Source of the DNA: Nocardia sp. NBC_00403
GTDB lineage: Bacteria; Actinomycetota; Actinomycetes; Mycobacteriales; Mycobacteriaceae
Direction of reading: 5' to 3'
Length of the DNA: 64,000 bases
NCBI RefSeq assembly: GCF_036046055.1
Contig: NZ_CP107939.1
Coordinates: 8,184,001-8,248,000 of the forward strand
The notes beneath the pieces are model-generated. The model made no database searches. It was not told the origin of the DNA and was given only the letters and a program-made list of their open reading frames with translations. This document shows, in pieces, positions 1 to 10,100 of this stretch. A program made the translations under genes and the position numbers. How positions within the stretch are numbered: the first letter of the stretch is position 1; every line of letters starts with the position of its first letter.

Positions 1-278
1 TAGGTTCGGCGGGTATTACCGGACTGAAAGAATGTTTTGTTACCCAAACGGAATGGGTCCGCGACCGCCCGGTGTCCGCCGGAATCGCCTCCCTGGGCGC
101 CACTCTCGACCGCCCCCACCCCCGGACACACGATTTTCCACAGTACGGACAGCCTCACAGAGGCCCGTCATCATGTGATCGATCCCACACAAATACTTCG
201 CAAATCGGCCACCTGGCCGTTCGACGTTCGATCCGGGAACGACACCTGGCGTCACCGACGGGGCGATAGCCTGGATCG
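1..278. other. Intergenic region at left edge
   Basis: No coding frame here looks real. The stretch carries the promoter of the phosphatase gene at its right end and presumably the downstream flank of a gene outside the window. Confidence 0.5.
267..272 (+). promoter_or_regulatory. -10 element TAGCCT of phosphatase gene (leaderless)
   Basis: TAGCCT lies 6 nt before the GTG start at 279, the spacing expected when transcription starts at the first base of the start codon. No clear -35 is visible. Confidence 0.5.
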
Positions 279-1025
279 GTGACTCTCTCGCCCCCCGCCG
301 ACCAGTTCTTCCTCGCCGGCACCTTCAACTTCCGCGATGTCGGCGGCCTGCGGACCCTCGACGGCGCGAAGGTTCGCCCCGGCGTGCTGCTGCGCTCGGC
401 CCAACTCAGCGGCCTGGACGCACCCGGCCACGCCATCCTGCGCGAACTCGGCGTCACCGAGGTGCACGACCTGCGCGGCCGCCGCGAGATCGACCATATC
501 GGGCACGACAACCTGCCCGAAGACGTACGGCTGAACATCACGCCCTTCGATTCGCGGATGGGCGAGGCGCCACCACACGACGCGCAGACCCACTCCGCGT
601 TCGCGCACATGCTCGAGGTGTATCGGCTGTTTCCCGCCCTGCCCGAGGCGCACGTCGCGATCGTCGCCATCGCGGAATCGATTGTGCGCGGCGACGGCGC
701 GGTCCTGGTGCACTGCGCCGCGGGCAAGGACCGCACCGGCTGGGCGATCGCCACGCTGCTGCGTGCGGTCGAGGTCACCGAGGAAGACGTGCTCACCGAC
801 TTCCTGCTCAGCAATGCGGCGGTGCCGTCGCTGCGCGCCATGATGGCGACGAAACTGGCTGCGGGCGAAGAGCTTTCCGATGACCTGCTCGGCGTCCGCG
901 CGGAGTACCTCACGGTCGCGCTGGAGTCGGTGCGCGAGCGGCACGGCGAGTTCGAGGTGTACCTCGGCGCCATCGGCTTCACCCACGAGCTGCGCACCAA
1001 GTTGCGCGAGCGACTGCTGGAATGA
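279..1025 (+). CDS. PtpB-like tyrosine/phosphoinositide phosphatase
   Basis: A 248-aa protein of the DSP/PtpB family. The P-loop HCAAGKDRTG is visible with the catalytic cysteine near residue 146, and the N-terminal NFRDVGG motif and a VRAEYL segment near the C-terminus match M. tuberculosis PtpB. Family members hydrolyse phosphotyrosine and phosphoinositides; the mycobacterial protein is secreted into host cells, but no signal peptide is seen here, so the location is unknown. The GTG start is supported by a TAGCCT hexamer 6 nt upstream, which implies a leaderless mRNA. The gene ends 7 bp from the convergent AMP-ligase gene. Confidence 0.88.
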   Translation: MTLSPPADQFFLAGTFNFRDVGGLRTLDGAKVRPGVLLRSAQLSGLDAPGHAILRELGVTEVHDLRGRREIDHIGHDNLPEDVRLNITPFDSRMGEAPPHDAQTHSAFAHMLEVYRLFPALPEAHVAIVAIAESIVRGDGAVLVHCAAGKDRTGWAIATLLRAVEVTEEDVLTDFLLSNAAVPSLRAMMATKLAAGEELSDDLLGVRAEYLTVALESVRERHGEFEVYLGAIGFTHELRTKLRERLLE

Positions 1026-1032
1026 GCGAAGG

Positions 1033-2283
1033 CTAAGCGGACAGCCCGCTGCGGACCAGTCCGTCGGCATCGATGGTCACCTGATCGCCGGTGTGGAACC
1101 AGCTTCCGGTGAAGCGGTCCGCGGTCGACTTCGGATCGTTCCAGTAGCGGCAGCTGACATTCGGTCCGCGACAGAGCAATTCGCCGTGACCGACCTGGGC
1201 CTGCGGGCCCCACAGCGCCAATTCCGTACCGCCGAAGGGGAATCCGAGCACCGCGTCGGCGCCGGATGGGGCGTCGGTGTCGTCGTCGACGGCCAGACCG
1301 ATGCCGCTGGTTTCGGTTGCGCCCCACACCGACCATCGCCGCGCCGCGGGGAACATGTCCCGCAGTGCGGCCGTCAGATTCGCGGGTTCCGCGGCGGCGG
1401 CCCGTTCGGCGCGGTGTCCGGCATTGCTGACGCGGGTGATGCCCTCGGTGTCGAGGCCATCGGTGCGCAGCCTTGCCAGCTCCGGTAGTAGCCGGGTGAA
1501 AATGCGCGGTGTCGCCGACACCATGTCGATCCGCTCGGCCACCAGGGTTTCGGCCAGCCTGCGAGTGTCCGGCGCGAGCACGACCGTGCCGCCGACCGCG
1601 AAGGTCGGCAGCAGTTGATCCACACATCCGCTGGCATGGGCGAGCGGCAGCAGCATCAGGTTGCGCAGGCCGTCGGTCGGCAGATCCAGCGCCGCGACCA
1701 CCGAACGGATTGCCGACAACAAGTTTTCGTTGGTCAGCTCGACGCCCATCGGCGCGGCAGTGCCGCTGGTGTAGCACAGCAGCGCCAGATCACCCAGTGC
1801 CGCACCGTCATCGATGAACGCGGCCCCATCGGGCAGCGGCGCGTCCGAGCCGCCCGCACTGCCGGCGCCGAGCACGAAATCGGTGCTGCTGTCGGCGATC
1901 ACCCGCTCGGCCACTTCGGCGGGCAGGCCGTCGTGCACCAGCACCGGCACCGCGCCGCTGAGCAGCGCGCCGAGAAACGCCTGCACCCACCGGGCGCCTG
2001 GAGGCATGTGGACGGCGACCCGGTCGCCGTAGCCGATGCCGTGCTCCTGGAGGCCACCCGCGATCCGGGAGGCGGAATGCCACAGCTCACGATAGGTGAG
2101 CCGGGGACCGCCGATTTCCACGACGGCCTCCCGGCCCGCGAAGGCGTGCACCTGCAGATCCAGCAGTTCGGTGACCGCGGGCGTCAGATTCCCGTAGCGC
2201 AGCACTCCGTCAGCACCGCGGGCCAGCGGGTTGTCGCAGGCATGGGGACGGGTCAGTGGGTACTCGACCAGGAGCTGTGACAT
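1033..2283 (-). CDS. AMP-binding (acyl-CoA synthetase-like) protein, C-terminal domain missing
   Basis: A 416-aa member of the ANL adenylating superfamily. Recognisable motifs are a YTSGT loop (about residue 171), the WGATETSG box and the WFHTGD box near the C-terminus. Two things are odd. The phosphate-binding loop reads YTSGTAAPMGV where the family has TSGTTGxPKGV, so the conserved Gly and Lys are absent. The protein also stops at GLVRSGLSA, just where the hinge (GRxKD) and the roughly 100-residue C-terminal domain with the catalytic Lys should begin. The missing domain is not present downstream, where the phosphatase gene abuts. An RBS (GGAGG) lies 5 nt before the ATG. It follows a crotonase gene on the same strand. 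Probably a degenerate or repurposed ligase; activity is doubtful. Confidence 0.75.
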   Translation of the reverse strand: MSQLLVEYPLTRPHACDNPLARGADGVLRYGNLTPAVTELLDLQVHAFAGREAVVEIGGPRLTYRELWHSASRIAGGLQEHGIGYGDRVAVHMPPGARWVQAFLGALLSGAVPVLVHDGLPAEVAERVIADSSTDFVLGAGSAGGSDAPLPDGAAFIDDGAALGDLALLCYTSGTAAPMGVELTNENLLSAIRSVVAALDLPTDGLRNLMLLPLAHASGCVDQLLPTFAVGGTVVLAPDTRRLAETLVAERIDMVSATPRIFTRLLPELARLRTDGLDTEGITRVSNAGHRAERAAAAEPANLTAALRDMFPAARRWSVWGATETSGIGLAVDDDTDAPSGADAVLGFPFGGTELALWGPQAQVGHGELLCRGPNVSCRYWNDPKSTADRFTGSWFHTGDQVTIDADGLVRSGLSA

Positions 2284-2394
2284 GAGTCCTCCGCACGCCT
2301 AGAGCCGGCAGGCTTAGGCGAACTATATGACGCCAGTCACATATTTTCTGCGATTAGGTGGTGAACATGCCCTGCTTTTCGATATTCGTCGTCC

Positions 2395-3189
2395 TCATTC
2401 GCCGGTGTAGGTCGCCTTGCCCGGTCCGACCTCGAGGAAGCTGCGCACCGCGCCGCGCAGGTCAGCGGTGCCGAACAGGGCGCCGGACACCTCCGGGGTC
2501 ACCGAATCGGCATGCGCCACACCGCCGGAGCGCCAGGCCTCGATGATCTGTTTGGTCGCGGCGTGCGCCTTCGTCGGTCCCTGCGCCAGGCGGTGCACCA
2601 GTTCGCTCGCCGCGGTGTCGACGTCGTCGTGCACGGCGTTGACCACACCCCATTCGGCCATGGTCGCCGCGTCGTAGAGATCACCGGTCATCACGAACTC
2701 GCGGGCCCGGCCGGATCCGGCGCGCTCGGCAAGCCGCTGTGGGCCACCCATCGAGGGCGTCAGGCCGACAACCGTCTCGACGAGTCCGAACTTGGCCTTC
2801 GGCGCGGCCAGGATCAGATCACAGGCAAGCGCCATCTCGAAGGCCGCGGTCAGGGTGAGCCCGTGCGCGGCGAAAACCACCGGGCACGGCAGCGCCTCCA
2901 GCGGATGGATGATCTGGGCGAAAAGGGTGCGCCACAGTTCGGCGCCCTGCTCGGCGGACAGGCCGTCGAAGACGTGCACATCGACACCGCCGGACACCAG
3001 TTTGCCGTCGGCGCGCAACAGCAGCGCCCGCGGCGGGCGGGCCGACAACTCGGCGAGATCGGCAACCAGGGCATCGAGCATGGCTTGGTCGAAGAGGTTC
3101 AGCGGCGGATTGGCCAGCGTGAGGGTGGCCACTTCCGCGCCGCCGTCGGTGGTGTTGCGTTCCAGACGGGTTGCCTTCGTTTCACTCAT
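2395..3189 (-). CDS. Enoyl-CoA hydratase/isomerase (crotonase) family protein
   Basis: A 264-aa protein of usual crotonase length. The segment ETVVGLTPSMGGPQRLAERAG matches the conserved crotonase region that carries active-site acidic residues. The oxyanion-hole loop reads KLVSGGVDVHVF, a departure from the usual FSAGADL. It should act on an acyl-CoA thioester in the cytoplasm (hydration, isomerisation or C-C bond cleavage); the substrate cannot be told from sequence. It lies 111 bp upstream of the AMP-ligase-like gene on the same strand, so the two may be co-transcribed and handle the same acyl chain. Confidence 0.85.
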   Translation of the reverse strand: MSETKATRLERNTTDGGAEVATLTLANPPLNLFDQAMLDALVADLAELSARPPRALLLRADGKLVSGGVDVHVFDGLSAEQGAELWRTLFAQIIHPLEALPCPVVFAAHGLTLTAAFEMALACDLILAAPKAKFGLVETVVGLTPSMGGPQRLAERAGSGRAREFVMTGDLYDAATMAEWGVVNAVHDDVDTAASELVHRLAQGPTKAHAATKQIIEAWRSGGVAHADSVTPEVSGALFGTADLRGAVRSFLEVGPGKATYTGE

Positions 3190-3210
3190 TCGGCCAGCCT
3201 AGAGGCGCGT

Positions 3211-3332
3211 CGGACACAGTCCGTCCACAGCCCGCGCCGAGCCGAGCGAAGGCGAGGCAGCCGCCCCAGAGACACAGCCGGACACAGTCCGTCCACAGCC
3301 CGCGCCGAGCCGAGCGAAGGCGAGGCAGCCGC
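3211..3332. repeat. Two-copy 54-bp direct repeat
   Basis: Copies at 3211-3264 and 3279-3332 are identical over 54 bp with a 68-bp period. Each begins with the small hairpin CGGACACAGTCCG (5-bp stem, 3-nt loop) and ends with GCGAAGGCGAGGCAGCCGC, which resembles dispersed TTCGCTCGG-type intergenic repeats of actinobacteria. It sits between the divergent crotonase and hydroquinone reductase genes. Confidence 0.9.
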
Positions 3333-3376
3333 TTGGAAGGCACGGTCCTGTCACCCGCGTCTGCGAGACTGTCCAA

Positions 3377-4402
3377 GTGACCAAGTCGGTATCCGAAAAT
3401 GGTTCCTACGTAGAGCCTGGTGAGTTCAAACGGGACACCAACTACATCCAGAGCCGCATCACCGCGGACGGCCGCGATGGCTTCCCGGTCGAAGCGGGCC
3501 GCTATCGGCTGGTTGCGGCGCGGGCCTGTCCGTGGGCCAATCGCACGCTGATCGTGCGCAGGCTGCTCGGGCTGGAGGACGCGCTCTCCCTCGGGCTGTG
3601 CGGGCCGACACACGACAAACTCAGCTGGACCTTCGATCTCGATCCCGGCGGGGTCGATCCGGTGCTGGGTATTCCGCGGCTGCGCGACGCGTATCTGGCG
3701 CGCTTCCCCGACTATCCGCGTGGCATCACCGTGCCCGCGATCGTCGATGTGCCCACCGGACAGGTGGTGACCAACGACTACGCGCAGCTGACCCTCGACT
3801 TCTCCACCGAGTGGACCGAGTTCCACCGCCCCGGCGCCCCCGCGCTCTATCCGGAATCGCTGCGCGCCGAGATCGACGAGGTGAATCTCGCGGTCTTCCA
3901 CGATGTCAACAATGGGGTGTACCGCTGCGGGTTCGCCGGCACCCAGGACGCGTACGACACGGCCTACGATCGACTCTTCGCCCGCCTCGACTGGCTGTCG
4001 GAGCGGCTGACCCGACAGCGATACCTGGTGGGCGACACCATCACCGAGGCCGATGTGCGGTTGTTCACCACGCTGGTCCGGTTCGATCCGGTGTATCACG
4101 GCCACTTCAAGTGCAACCGGAGCAAGTTGAGCGAGATGCCGGTCCTGTGGGCGTACACACGCGACCTCTACCAGACGCCAGGGTTCGGTGACACCGTCGA
4201 TGTCGGCCAGATCAAGACGCACTACTACGCGGTGCACACCGACATCAACGCGACCGGGATCGTCCCGAAGGGCCCCGACCTGACCAACTGGCTGACCCCG
4301 CACGGCCGGGAAGCGCTGGGCGGCAGACCCTTCGGCGACGGCACCCCGCCGCCACCGCCGGTACTCGCCGAGCGGGTGCCGGCGCTGAACCAACCGGCAT
4401 GA
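3377..4402 (+). CDS. Glutathionyl/mycothiolyl-hydroquinone reductase family protein
   Basis: A 341-aa Omega-class glutathione transferase-like protein of the YqjG/ECM4 family. The active-site motif ACPWANRTL (about residues 50-58) holds the catalytic cysteine, followed by the usual WTF, C-terminal alpha-helical domain and YAYTRDLYQ-type segment. Family enzymes reduce thiol-conjugated hydroquinones to free hydroquinones. Actinobacteria of this group make mycothiol and not glutathione, so the natural thiol is probably mycothiol (inference). The GTG start leaves almost no untranslated leader after the repeat region. Confidence 0.82.
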   Translation: MTKSVSENGSYVEPGEFKRDTNYIQSRITADGRDGFPVEAGRYRLVAARACPWANRTLIVRRLLGLEDALSLGLCGPTHDKLSWTFDLDPGGVDPVLGIPRLRDAYLARFPDYPRGITVPAIVDVPTGQVVTNDYAQLTLDFSTEWTEFHRPGAPALYPESLRAEIDEVNLAVFHDVNNGVYRCGFAGTQDAYDTAYDRLFARLDWLSERLTRQRYLVGDTITEADVRLFTTLVRFDPVYHGHFKCNRSKLSEMPVLWAYTRDLYQTPGFGDTVDVGQIKTHYYAVHTDINATGIVPKGPDLTNWLTPHGREALGGRPFGDGTPPPPPVLAERVPALNQPA

Positions 4403-4528
4403 TCGAACACCCGGCCGGCCCGATCCTGATCGGAACCGATCCGGTCGGGTAGTTCGTTGTCATGACGAGCTGAGGGCAGTCGGTGCCATACAGTTCACCC
4501 AACACAGGTGGAAGAGGAGGATGACGCC

Positions 4529-5260
4529 GTGTTCAAAGGCGCGTTCGAGAAGACGGTCGTCGAGCTGCTCGATTCCGGGTCGCGCCTGCAGGCGCCCGCC
4601 GTCGCCAAGTACGTGGACCGACTCCGGCGCTCCCACCCGGCCGAGAGCCCCGCGCAGATCATCGAGCGGCTGGAGAAGCAGTACCTGCTCGCCGTGACCG
4701 GCAGCGGCGGCGCGGTCGGCGCGACGGCCGCGGTACCCGGTGTCGGCACCGTCGCGGCCATCGCCGCCGTCAGCGCCGAAACGACGTTCTTCATGGAAGC
4801 CTCCGCGGTGTTCACCCTTGCGGTGGCGGCCGTGCACGGCGTCTCCCCCGGTGACAAGGAACAGCGCAGGGCGCTGGTGCTCGCGGTCGTGCTCGGTGAC
4901 AGCGGGATGGAGATCGTCGAGAAGACGGTCGGCCATTCCGCGAAGAATTGGGGCACCGTCTTCGCCAACCGCATTCCCGGGCTGTCGAGCATGAACGACT
5001 CGCTGCTCAAGCGGTTCATCATCCGCTTCATCACCAAGCGTGCGGCGCTGATGGCGGGCAAGATCGTCCCGGCGGGCATCGGTGCGGTGATCGGCGGCGT
5101 CGGCAACCGGGCCCTCGGCAAGACCACGATCAACAACGCGCGCAAGGCCTTCGGGCCCGCACCGTCGGTGTGGCCTGCCGATCAGCACCTCATCGTCGAA
5201 GCCGATCCGCTCACCGCCCTCGACCCGGCGAAGCCGCAACCCCCGGCCACCCCACGATGA
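4529..5260 (+). CDS. EcsC-like conserved membrane-associated protein
   Basis: Conserved protein of 243 aa if started at the GTG at 4529, which has GAGGAGG about 8 nt upstream; an in-frame GTG at 4508 would give 250 aa but places the RBS inside the gene. The centre holds Gly/Ala-rich hydrophobic segments (about residues 55-75 and 190-210) of the sort seen in EcsC proteins, whose biochemical role is unknown. The stop codon overlaps the ATG of the ABC ATPase (ATGA), so translation of the three genes 4529-7001 is probably coupled and the protein may assist that transporter. Confidence 0.6.
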   Translation: MFKGAFEKTVVELLDSGSRLQAPAVAKYVDRLRRSHPAESPAQIIERLEKQYLLAVTGSGGAVGATAAVPGVGTVAAIAAVSAETTFFMEASAVFTLAVAAVHGVSPGDKEQRRALVLAVVLGDSGMEIVEKTVGHSAKNWGTVFANRIPGLSSMNDSLLKRFIIRFITKRAALMAGKIVPAGIGAVIGGVGNRALGKTTINNARKAFGPAPSVWPADQHLIVEADPLTALDPAKPQPPATPR

Positions 5261-6222
5261 GTGCGAGCAGAGGACCTGCGTTCGCCGTCCGCGGCATCGG
5301 CAAGCGGTACAACCTGGTGGCGGCCGTCGAGAATGTGAGCTTCACCGTCACCGCGGGCACCGCGGCGGCACTGGTCGGGCCCGCGGGTGCGGGCAAGACG
5401 ACGATCCTGCGGATCCTGCTCGGGCTGCTCGAACCGACCACTGGCTCGATCGCCATCGGCGGACAAGGGTTACCCGGCACCGCGCGAGCGGTGGGCGGCA
5501 TGCTCGAACCGCGCGGATTGCATCCCGCACGCACGGCGCGCAACCACCTGCTGGTGTACGCCGCGGCGGTCGGCGTCGCGGACGACCGGGTGGACGAGGT
5601 GATCGAACTCGTCGGTCTCGACGTGGCGGCGGACAGCAGAGCGGGTGCGTTGACCGCAGGACAGCAGACCAAGGTGGCCTTGGCGACCGCGCTGCTCGGC
5701 GATCCACCGCTGCTGGTCCTCGACGAGCCCGCCGCCGGCCTCGACAGCGCGGAACGCGCATGGCTGCAAGAGTTTCTGCGCCGGCATACCCGGCGCGGCG
5801 GCACGGTGCTGCTGTCCAGCGAGAGCCTCGCCGCGGTGATCCCGGTGGTGGACAACATCATTGTGCTGAGTGCGGGCTCGGTGGTGTACGAGGGCAGTCC
5901 GACCAAACTGCGCCGCGGCCACCCCGATCGTCTCGTTGTCGCATCGTCGACGCCGATTGCGCTGGCGACAACGCTTGCCGCACAGGGCTTCACCGACGCG
6001 GTGATCCGCCCCGACGGCCGGCTGGCCGTCGCCGAGGCCACCGAGGGACAGATCCAGGAGGCGGCGAAAGTCGCCGGCGTGCGCGTGGACAGCATCACCC
6101 CCGACCCGATCCACCCCGATCGGGTGCTGGCCGCGCTGACCAAAGTTCGTCCACAGCCGACTCCGTATCCCGGAGTGGCCGCCCATCTTCCGACGCCGAC
6201 GCCCTACGGGATTCCACGATGA
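5257..6222 (+). CDS. ABC transporter ATP-binding protein (ABC-2 type)
   Basis: A 321-aa stand-alone nucleotide-binding subunit. Walker A GPAGAGKTT lies at about residues 41-49, an atypical signature LTAGQQTKV near 131 and Walker B LLVLDEPAAGLD near 150. The C-terminal 90 residues form a tail typical of bacitracin/nodulation-type exporters. The ATG at 5257 overlaps the previous stop and its own stop overlaps the permease ATG. It should energise the permease encoded next; the substrate (drug, lipid or peptide) is unknown. Confidence 0.88.
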   Translation: MSASRGPAFAVRGIGKRYNLVAAVENVSFTVTAGTAAALVGPAGAGKTTILRILLGLLEPTTGSIAIGGQGLPGTARAVGGMLEPRGLHPARTARNHLLVYAAAVGVADDRVDEVIELVGLDVAADSRAGALTAGQQTKVALATALLGDPPLLVLDEPAAGLDSAERAWLQEFLRRHTRRGGTVLLSSESLAAVIPVVDNIIVLSAGSVVYEGSPTKLRRGHPDRLVVASSTPIALATTLAAQGFTDAVIRPDGRLAVAEATEGQIQEAAKVAGVRVDSITPDPIHPDRVLAALTKVRPQPTPYPGVAAHLPTPTPYGIPR

Positions 6223-7001
6223 TCGACATCCTGCCCGCGGACCTCGTCCCGGCGGTCAACTCCGAGGTCCGCAAGGTCATCACGCTGCGTGCGAGCCGGA
6301 TCCTCGGCATCGGCGTGCCCGCGGTCGCGCTCGTCGCGAGTGCGGTCACCGCCATCCTCGCCGGGCCTGCCGACCCGAAGGGCGATCCCGCGACCGGCAC
6401 CGCGACAATCGGCCTGTATCTCGGCCTCTTAGCGGCGATCCTGGTGTCCGGCGCGTTCGGTGCGGCGGGCGCGGGCGCCGAGTACCGGTACGCCACCATG
6501 TCGGTGACCCAATTGTTCACCGCGGACCGCGATCGGCTCGTCACCGCGAAACTCGTTGTTACCGCGGGATTCGCGCTGGCGATCACGTTACTCGTCGAGC
6601 TGATCGCCATGGCCTGCCTGATCGGGTTCGGGCACGGCAAGTTCGATTTCGGCCTCCGGCTGCTCACTGTGCTCGGCGGCGGCCTGCTCGCCGCGGCATG
6701 CTGGTCACTGATCGGCGCAGGCCTCGGACTGCTGTTGCGCACCTCGACCGGCGCGGTCGCCGCCCTACTCGGTTGGCTCGTCATCGTGGAACCACTGAGC
6801 TGGCTCGTCGCCAAAGGCCTCGGTATCGCGGGCTTCGCCACCATGTTCCCCGGCGCCGCCACCGTCAGCACCGTGGCCGTGGGTTCCTTCCAAGACAGTG
6901 ACTTCCTCGCTCCCGCTCCCGCGGCCGTTGTCGTCCTGCTGCTGTGGACCATCGGCGTCGCGGGCGCGGGCTGGTGGTCGGTGCGCCAACGCGAGTTGTG
7001 A
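6219..7001 (+). CDS. ABC-2 type transporter permease
   Basis: A 260-aa integral membrane protein with about six hydrophobic segments (LGIGVPAVALVASAVTAIL, IGLYLGLLAAILVSG, a run around residues 110-135 and further helices to the C-terminus). It lacks its own ATPase domain and overlaps the ATP-binding gene by four bases (ATGA), so the two form one exporter. The protein ends WWSVRQREL after the last membrane span, as is usual for ABC-2 permeases. Confidence 0.82.
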   Translation: MIDILPADLVPAVNSEVRKVITLRASRILGIGVPAVALVASAVTAILAGPADPKGDPATGTATIGLYLGLLAAILVSGAFGAAGAGAEYRYATMSVTQLFTADRDRLVTAKLVVTAGFALAITLLVELIAMACLIGFGHGKFDFGLRLLTVLGGGLLAAACWSLIGAGLGLLLRTSTGAVAALLGWLVIVEPLSWLVAKGLGIAGFATMFPGAATVSTVAVGSFQDSDFLAPAPAAVVVLLLWTIGVAGAGWWSVRQREL

Positions 7002-7104
7002 TCCCGATCGGATAGCTGCCACTGGGAACAACGGTGTGCCGGTTCGCGGCGTTAACGTCGACTTATGTGTGGACTGAGACGATCGAGATGGGCGAGCACC
7101 TGAT

Positions 7105-10100
7105 TTGAGCGAGCAGCTGATGGGCGTGGGTCCGGGCGGTTGGATGCGCAGGCTGTGGGCCGAGAGCCGGTCGCACGGCGGGCTGCTCGCGGGGATCGGG
7201 GCCGCGTTGGCGGTCGGTGCGGTGGTGGAGATCACGGCGCCGCTGCTCACCAAGCGGGCGCTGGATGCGGCGGGGGTGGGCGACACCGACGTCATCGGTG
7301 TGATCGCAGGGCTACTCGCGGTGCTCGCGGTGGGGCGGTTCGCGGCCGCGTTCGGGCGCAGAATGCTGGCGGGACGACTGTCGTTGGATGTGCAGCACAG
7401 CCTGCGGCTGCAACTGCTCGGGTCGCTGCAGAGACTGGACGGGACCGGGCAGGACGCCATGCGCACCGGCCAGGTGGTGTCCCGATCGATCACCGATCTG
7501 CAATTGGTGCAGGGGCTTTTGGCCATGGCGCCGCTGTCGGGGCTAGCACTGCTGGAGTTCCTGCTCGCGGCCGCGGTGATGGTGTGGCTGTCACCACCGC
7601 TCGCGGCCGCCGCCCTGCTGGTGGTTCCGGTGATCGCGCTGGTCGTCTATCGGATGCGGCCACGGCTGTATGCCGCGACCTGGTCCGCGCAGCAACGCGC
7701 CGCCGAGGTCGCCCAGCACGTCGAAGAGACGGTCGCCGGCGTTCGCGTGGTGAAGGGGTTCGGGCAGGAAGCCCGCATGGTCGAGGTGCTCGAGCGGCAC
7801 GGCAGGGCGCTGTATGCCGAGCGCATGCGCGCGGCGAAGATCAACGCGCGGTTCGCGCCGACCGTGTCGGCGGTCCCGCAGGCCGGTCTGGTCGCGGTGA
7901 TCGCCTTCGGCGGGTGGCTCGCGCTGCACGACGCCATCGGCATCGGCACCTTCCTCGCCTTCGCCGCGTATGTGGCCACCATGACCACGACCACCCGCAC
8001 CATGACCTCGGTGGTGATCATGGCCCAGCTGACCCGTGCGGCGGCCGAACGGGTCTACCAGGTGATCGACACCGCGCCGACGATCGCCGACCCCACGCAC
8101 CCGATCGCGCTGCCCGAAGGCCCACTCGGCATCGAAATAGACTCCGTCACCTTCGGATTCGACAGCGACCGCCCGGTGCTGCGCGACCTCGACCTGACCG
8201 TGCGACCCGGCGAGACGGTGGCGATTATCGGTCCCGCGGGTTCCGGCAAAACCACACTGTCGCTGTTGTTGCCCCGCTTCTACACACCCGACTCCGGCAC
8301 GATCCGCCTGTTCGGCACCGAAACCGACACCGCCGCCCAATCCGCGTCGTCGAGCCCGGAACTCGATCGCGCCGCCGAGGAACGCATCGCCCAGCCGCGA
8401 ATCGGCCCACCGAACCGCGCTTCGGGCGGGTCGGCAACCAGCCGACCAACGGCGGGCCGCGCACATCCGACGGCTATCGATATCGCGGACGTCCGAGCTG
8501 CCGACCTGCGCAGTGCAATCGGTGTTGTCTTCGACGACCCGTTCCTGTTCTCCGACAGCATCGCCGCCAATATCGCCCTCGGTAATCCGGACGCCACCGA
8601 TGCCGAGATCCGCCGAGCCGCCGAACTGGCCGCGGCCGACGATTTCATCGCCGAATTGCCCGACGGCTATGACACCGTGGTCGGCGAGCGCGGGTTGACG
8701 CTGTCCGGTGGTCAGCGCCAGCGGATCGCGCTTGCGCGGGCGCTGCTGGCGCGGCCGCGCATCCTGGTGCTCGACGACGCCACCTCCGCGGTCGACGCCG
8801 TGACCGAGGCTGCGATCTTCGACACACTGCCGGACCAGGGCGGGCGCACGACAGTGATCCTGGCGCATCGCGAGTCCACCCTCGCCCACGCCGACCGAGT
8901 GATCCGCCTGCCCGCCCCCACGGTGTCGCATCACCTCGAGCATCTGGATGCCGCTGCCGTACCGATCCGCATCGGGCGTGGGTCCGCCGCGATCGGCGGG
9001 CCCGCATCGGGTGCGGCGGCCGATCTCAGCGAAACCCCCGAGTTGCGCCGCGATATCGAACGGCTGCCACCGGCCACTGAGGCACCCGGCCTGGACGAGC
9101 GGCAACTGCGGGAGCCCGATCCCGGCTTCCGGCTGGCTCGGCTGCTGCGGCCGGTCCGCTGGCTGGTGCTGGTTGTGATCGGTTTGCTGGCGCTGGACGC
9201 ACTCATCGGCGTCACCTTCCCGCCGATCGTCCGCTATGCGATGGATTCCGGTGTCGGCCATGCGGATTCCGGTGCCCTCGCCGCCGCGGCGGCACTCGGT
9301 GTCGTGCTGGTGTTTGCGGGCTTGGCGGTCGCCGCGGCGGCGACCGTGCTCACCGCACGCACCGGCGAGCGGGTGCTCTATGGCCTGCGCGTGCGCAGTT
9401 ACGCCCAGCTGCAACGGCTCGGCCTCGACTTCTACGAACGAGAACTGTCCGGTCGCATCATGACCCGGATGACCACCGATATCGACGCCTTGTCGACCTT
9501 CCTGCAGACCGGTCTGGCGACCACGCTGATCGGTGGCCTGACCCTGGTCGGCATCGCGGTCGCGCTGCTGGTCATCGATGCGTCACTGGCCGCGGCCGTG
9601 CTGGTCGCGTTGCCGCCGCTCGCGGTTGCGACCTGGCTGTTCCGTCGCGTCTCCTCGACCGCGTACACGGTGTCGCGCGAACACGTCTCGGCGGTGAACG
9701 CCGATTTCCAGGAGAACGTCAGCGGTCTGCGCGCGGTGCAGGCCAGCCGCCATGAGCCGTTCGCGGCGCACCGGTTCGCCGAATACTCCGCGCGCTACCG
9801 CAACAGCCGGATGCGGGCGCAGCGCGCGATTTCGATGTACTTCGCGTTCGTCATCGCGTGGGCGGATCTGGCGCTGGCCGTGGTGGTGTTCGTCGGCGCC
9901 CGTGCGGTCGCCGGCGGCACCACGAGTCCGGGGACGCTGATCGCTTTCGTGCTGTATCTGGAGCTGCTGTTCGGGCCGATTCTGCAGCTCTCCCAGGTAT
10001 TCGACGGGTATCAGCAGGCCAGGGTCGGCCTGCGGCGGATCGGGGAGCTGTTGCGCACTCCGTCCTCGATCGCCGCGGATCCTGCGCAGGCGGTCGCGAT

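Noticed and set aside
155..1777. 540-codon minus frame spanning the ligase and phosphatase
   Set aside because: Its sequence is not protein-like in either half and does not restore the missing C-terminal domain of the ligase.
3211..3332. CRISPR array
   Set aside because: Only two repeat copies with a 14-bp spacer and no cas genes.
7591..9414. 607-codon antisense frame inside the fused ABC gene
   Set aside because: Artefact; the plus-strand product has two complete NBDs.
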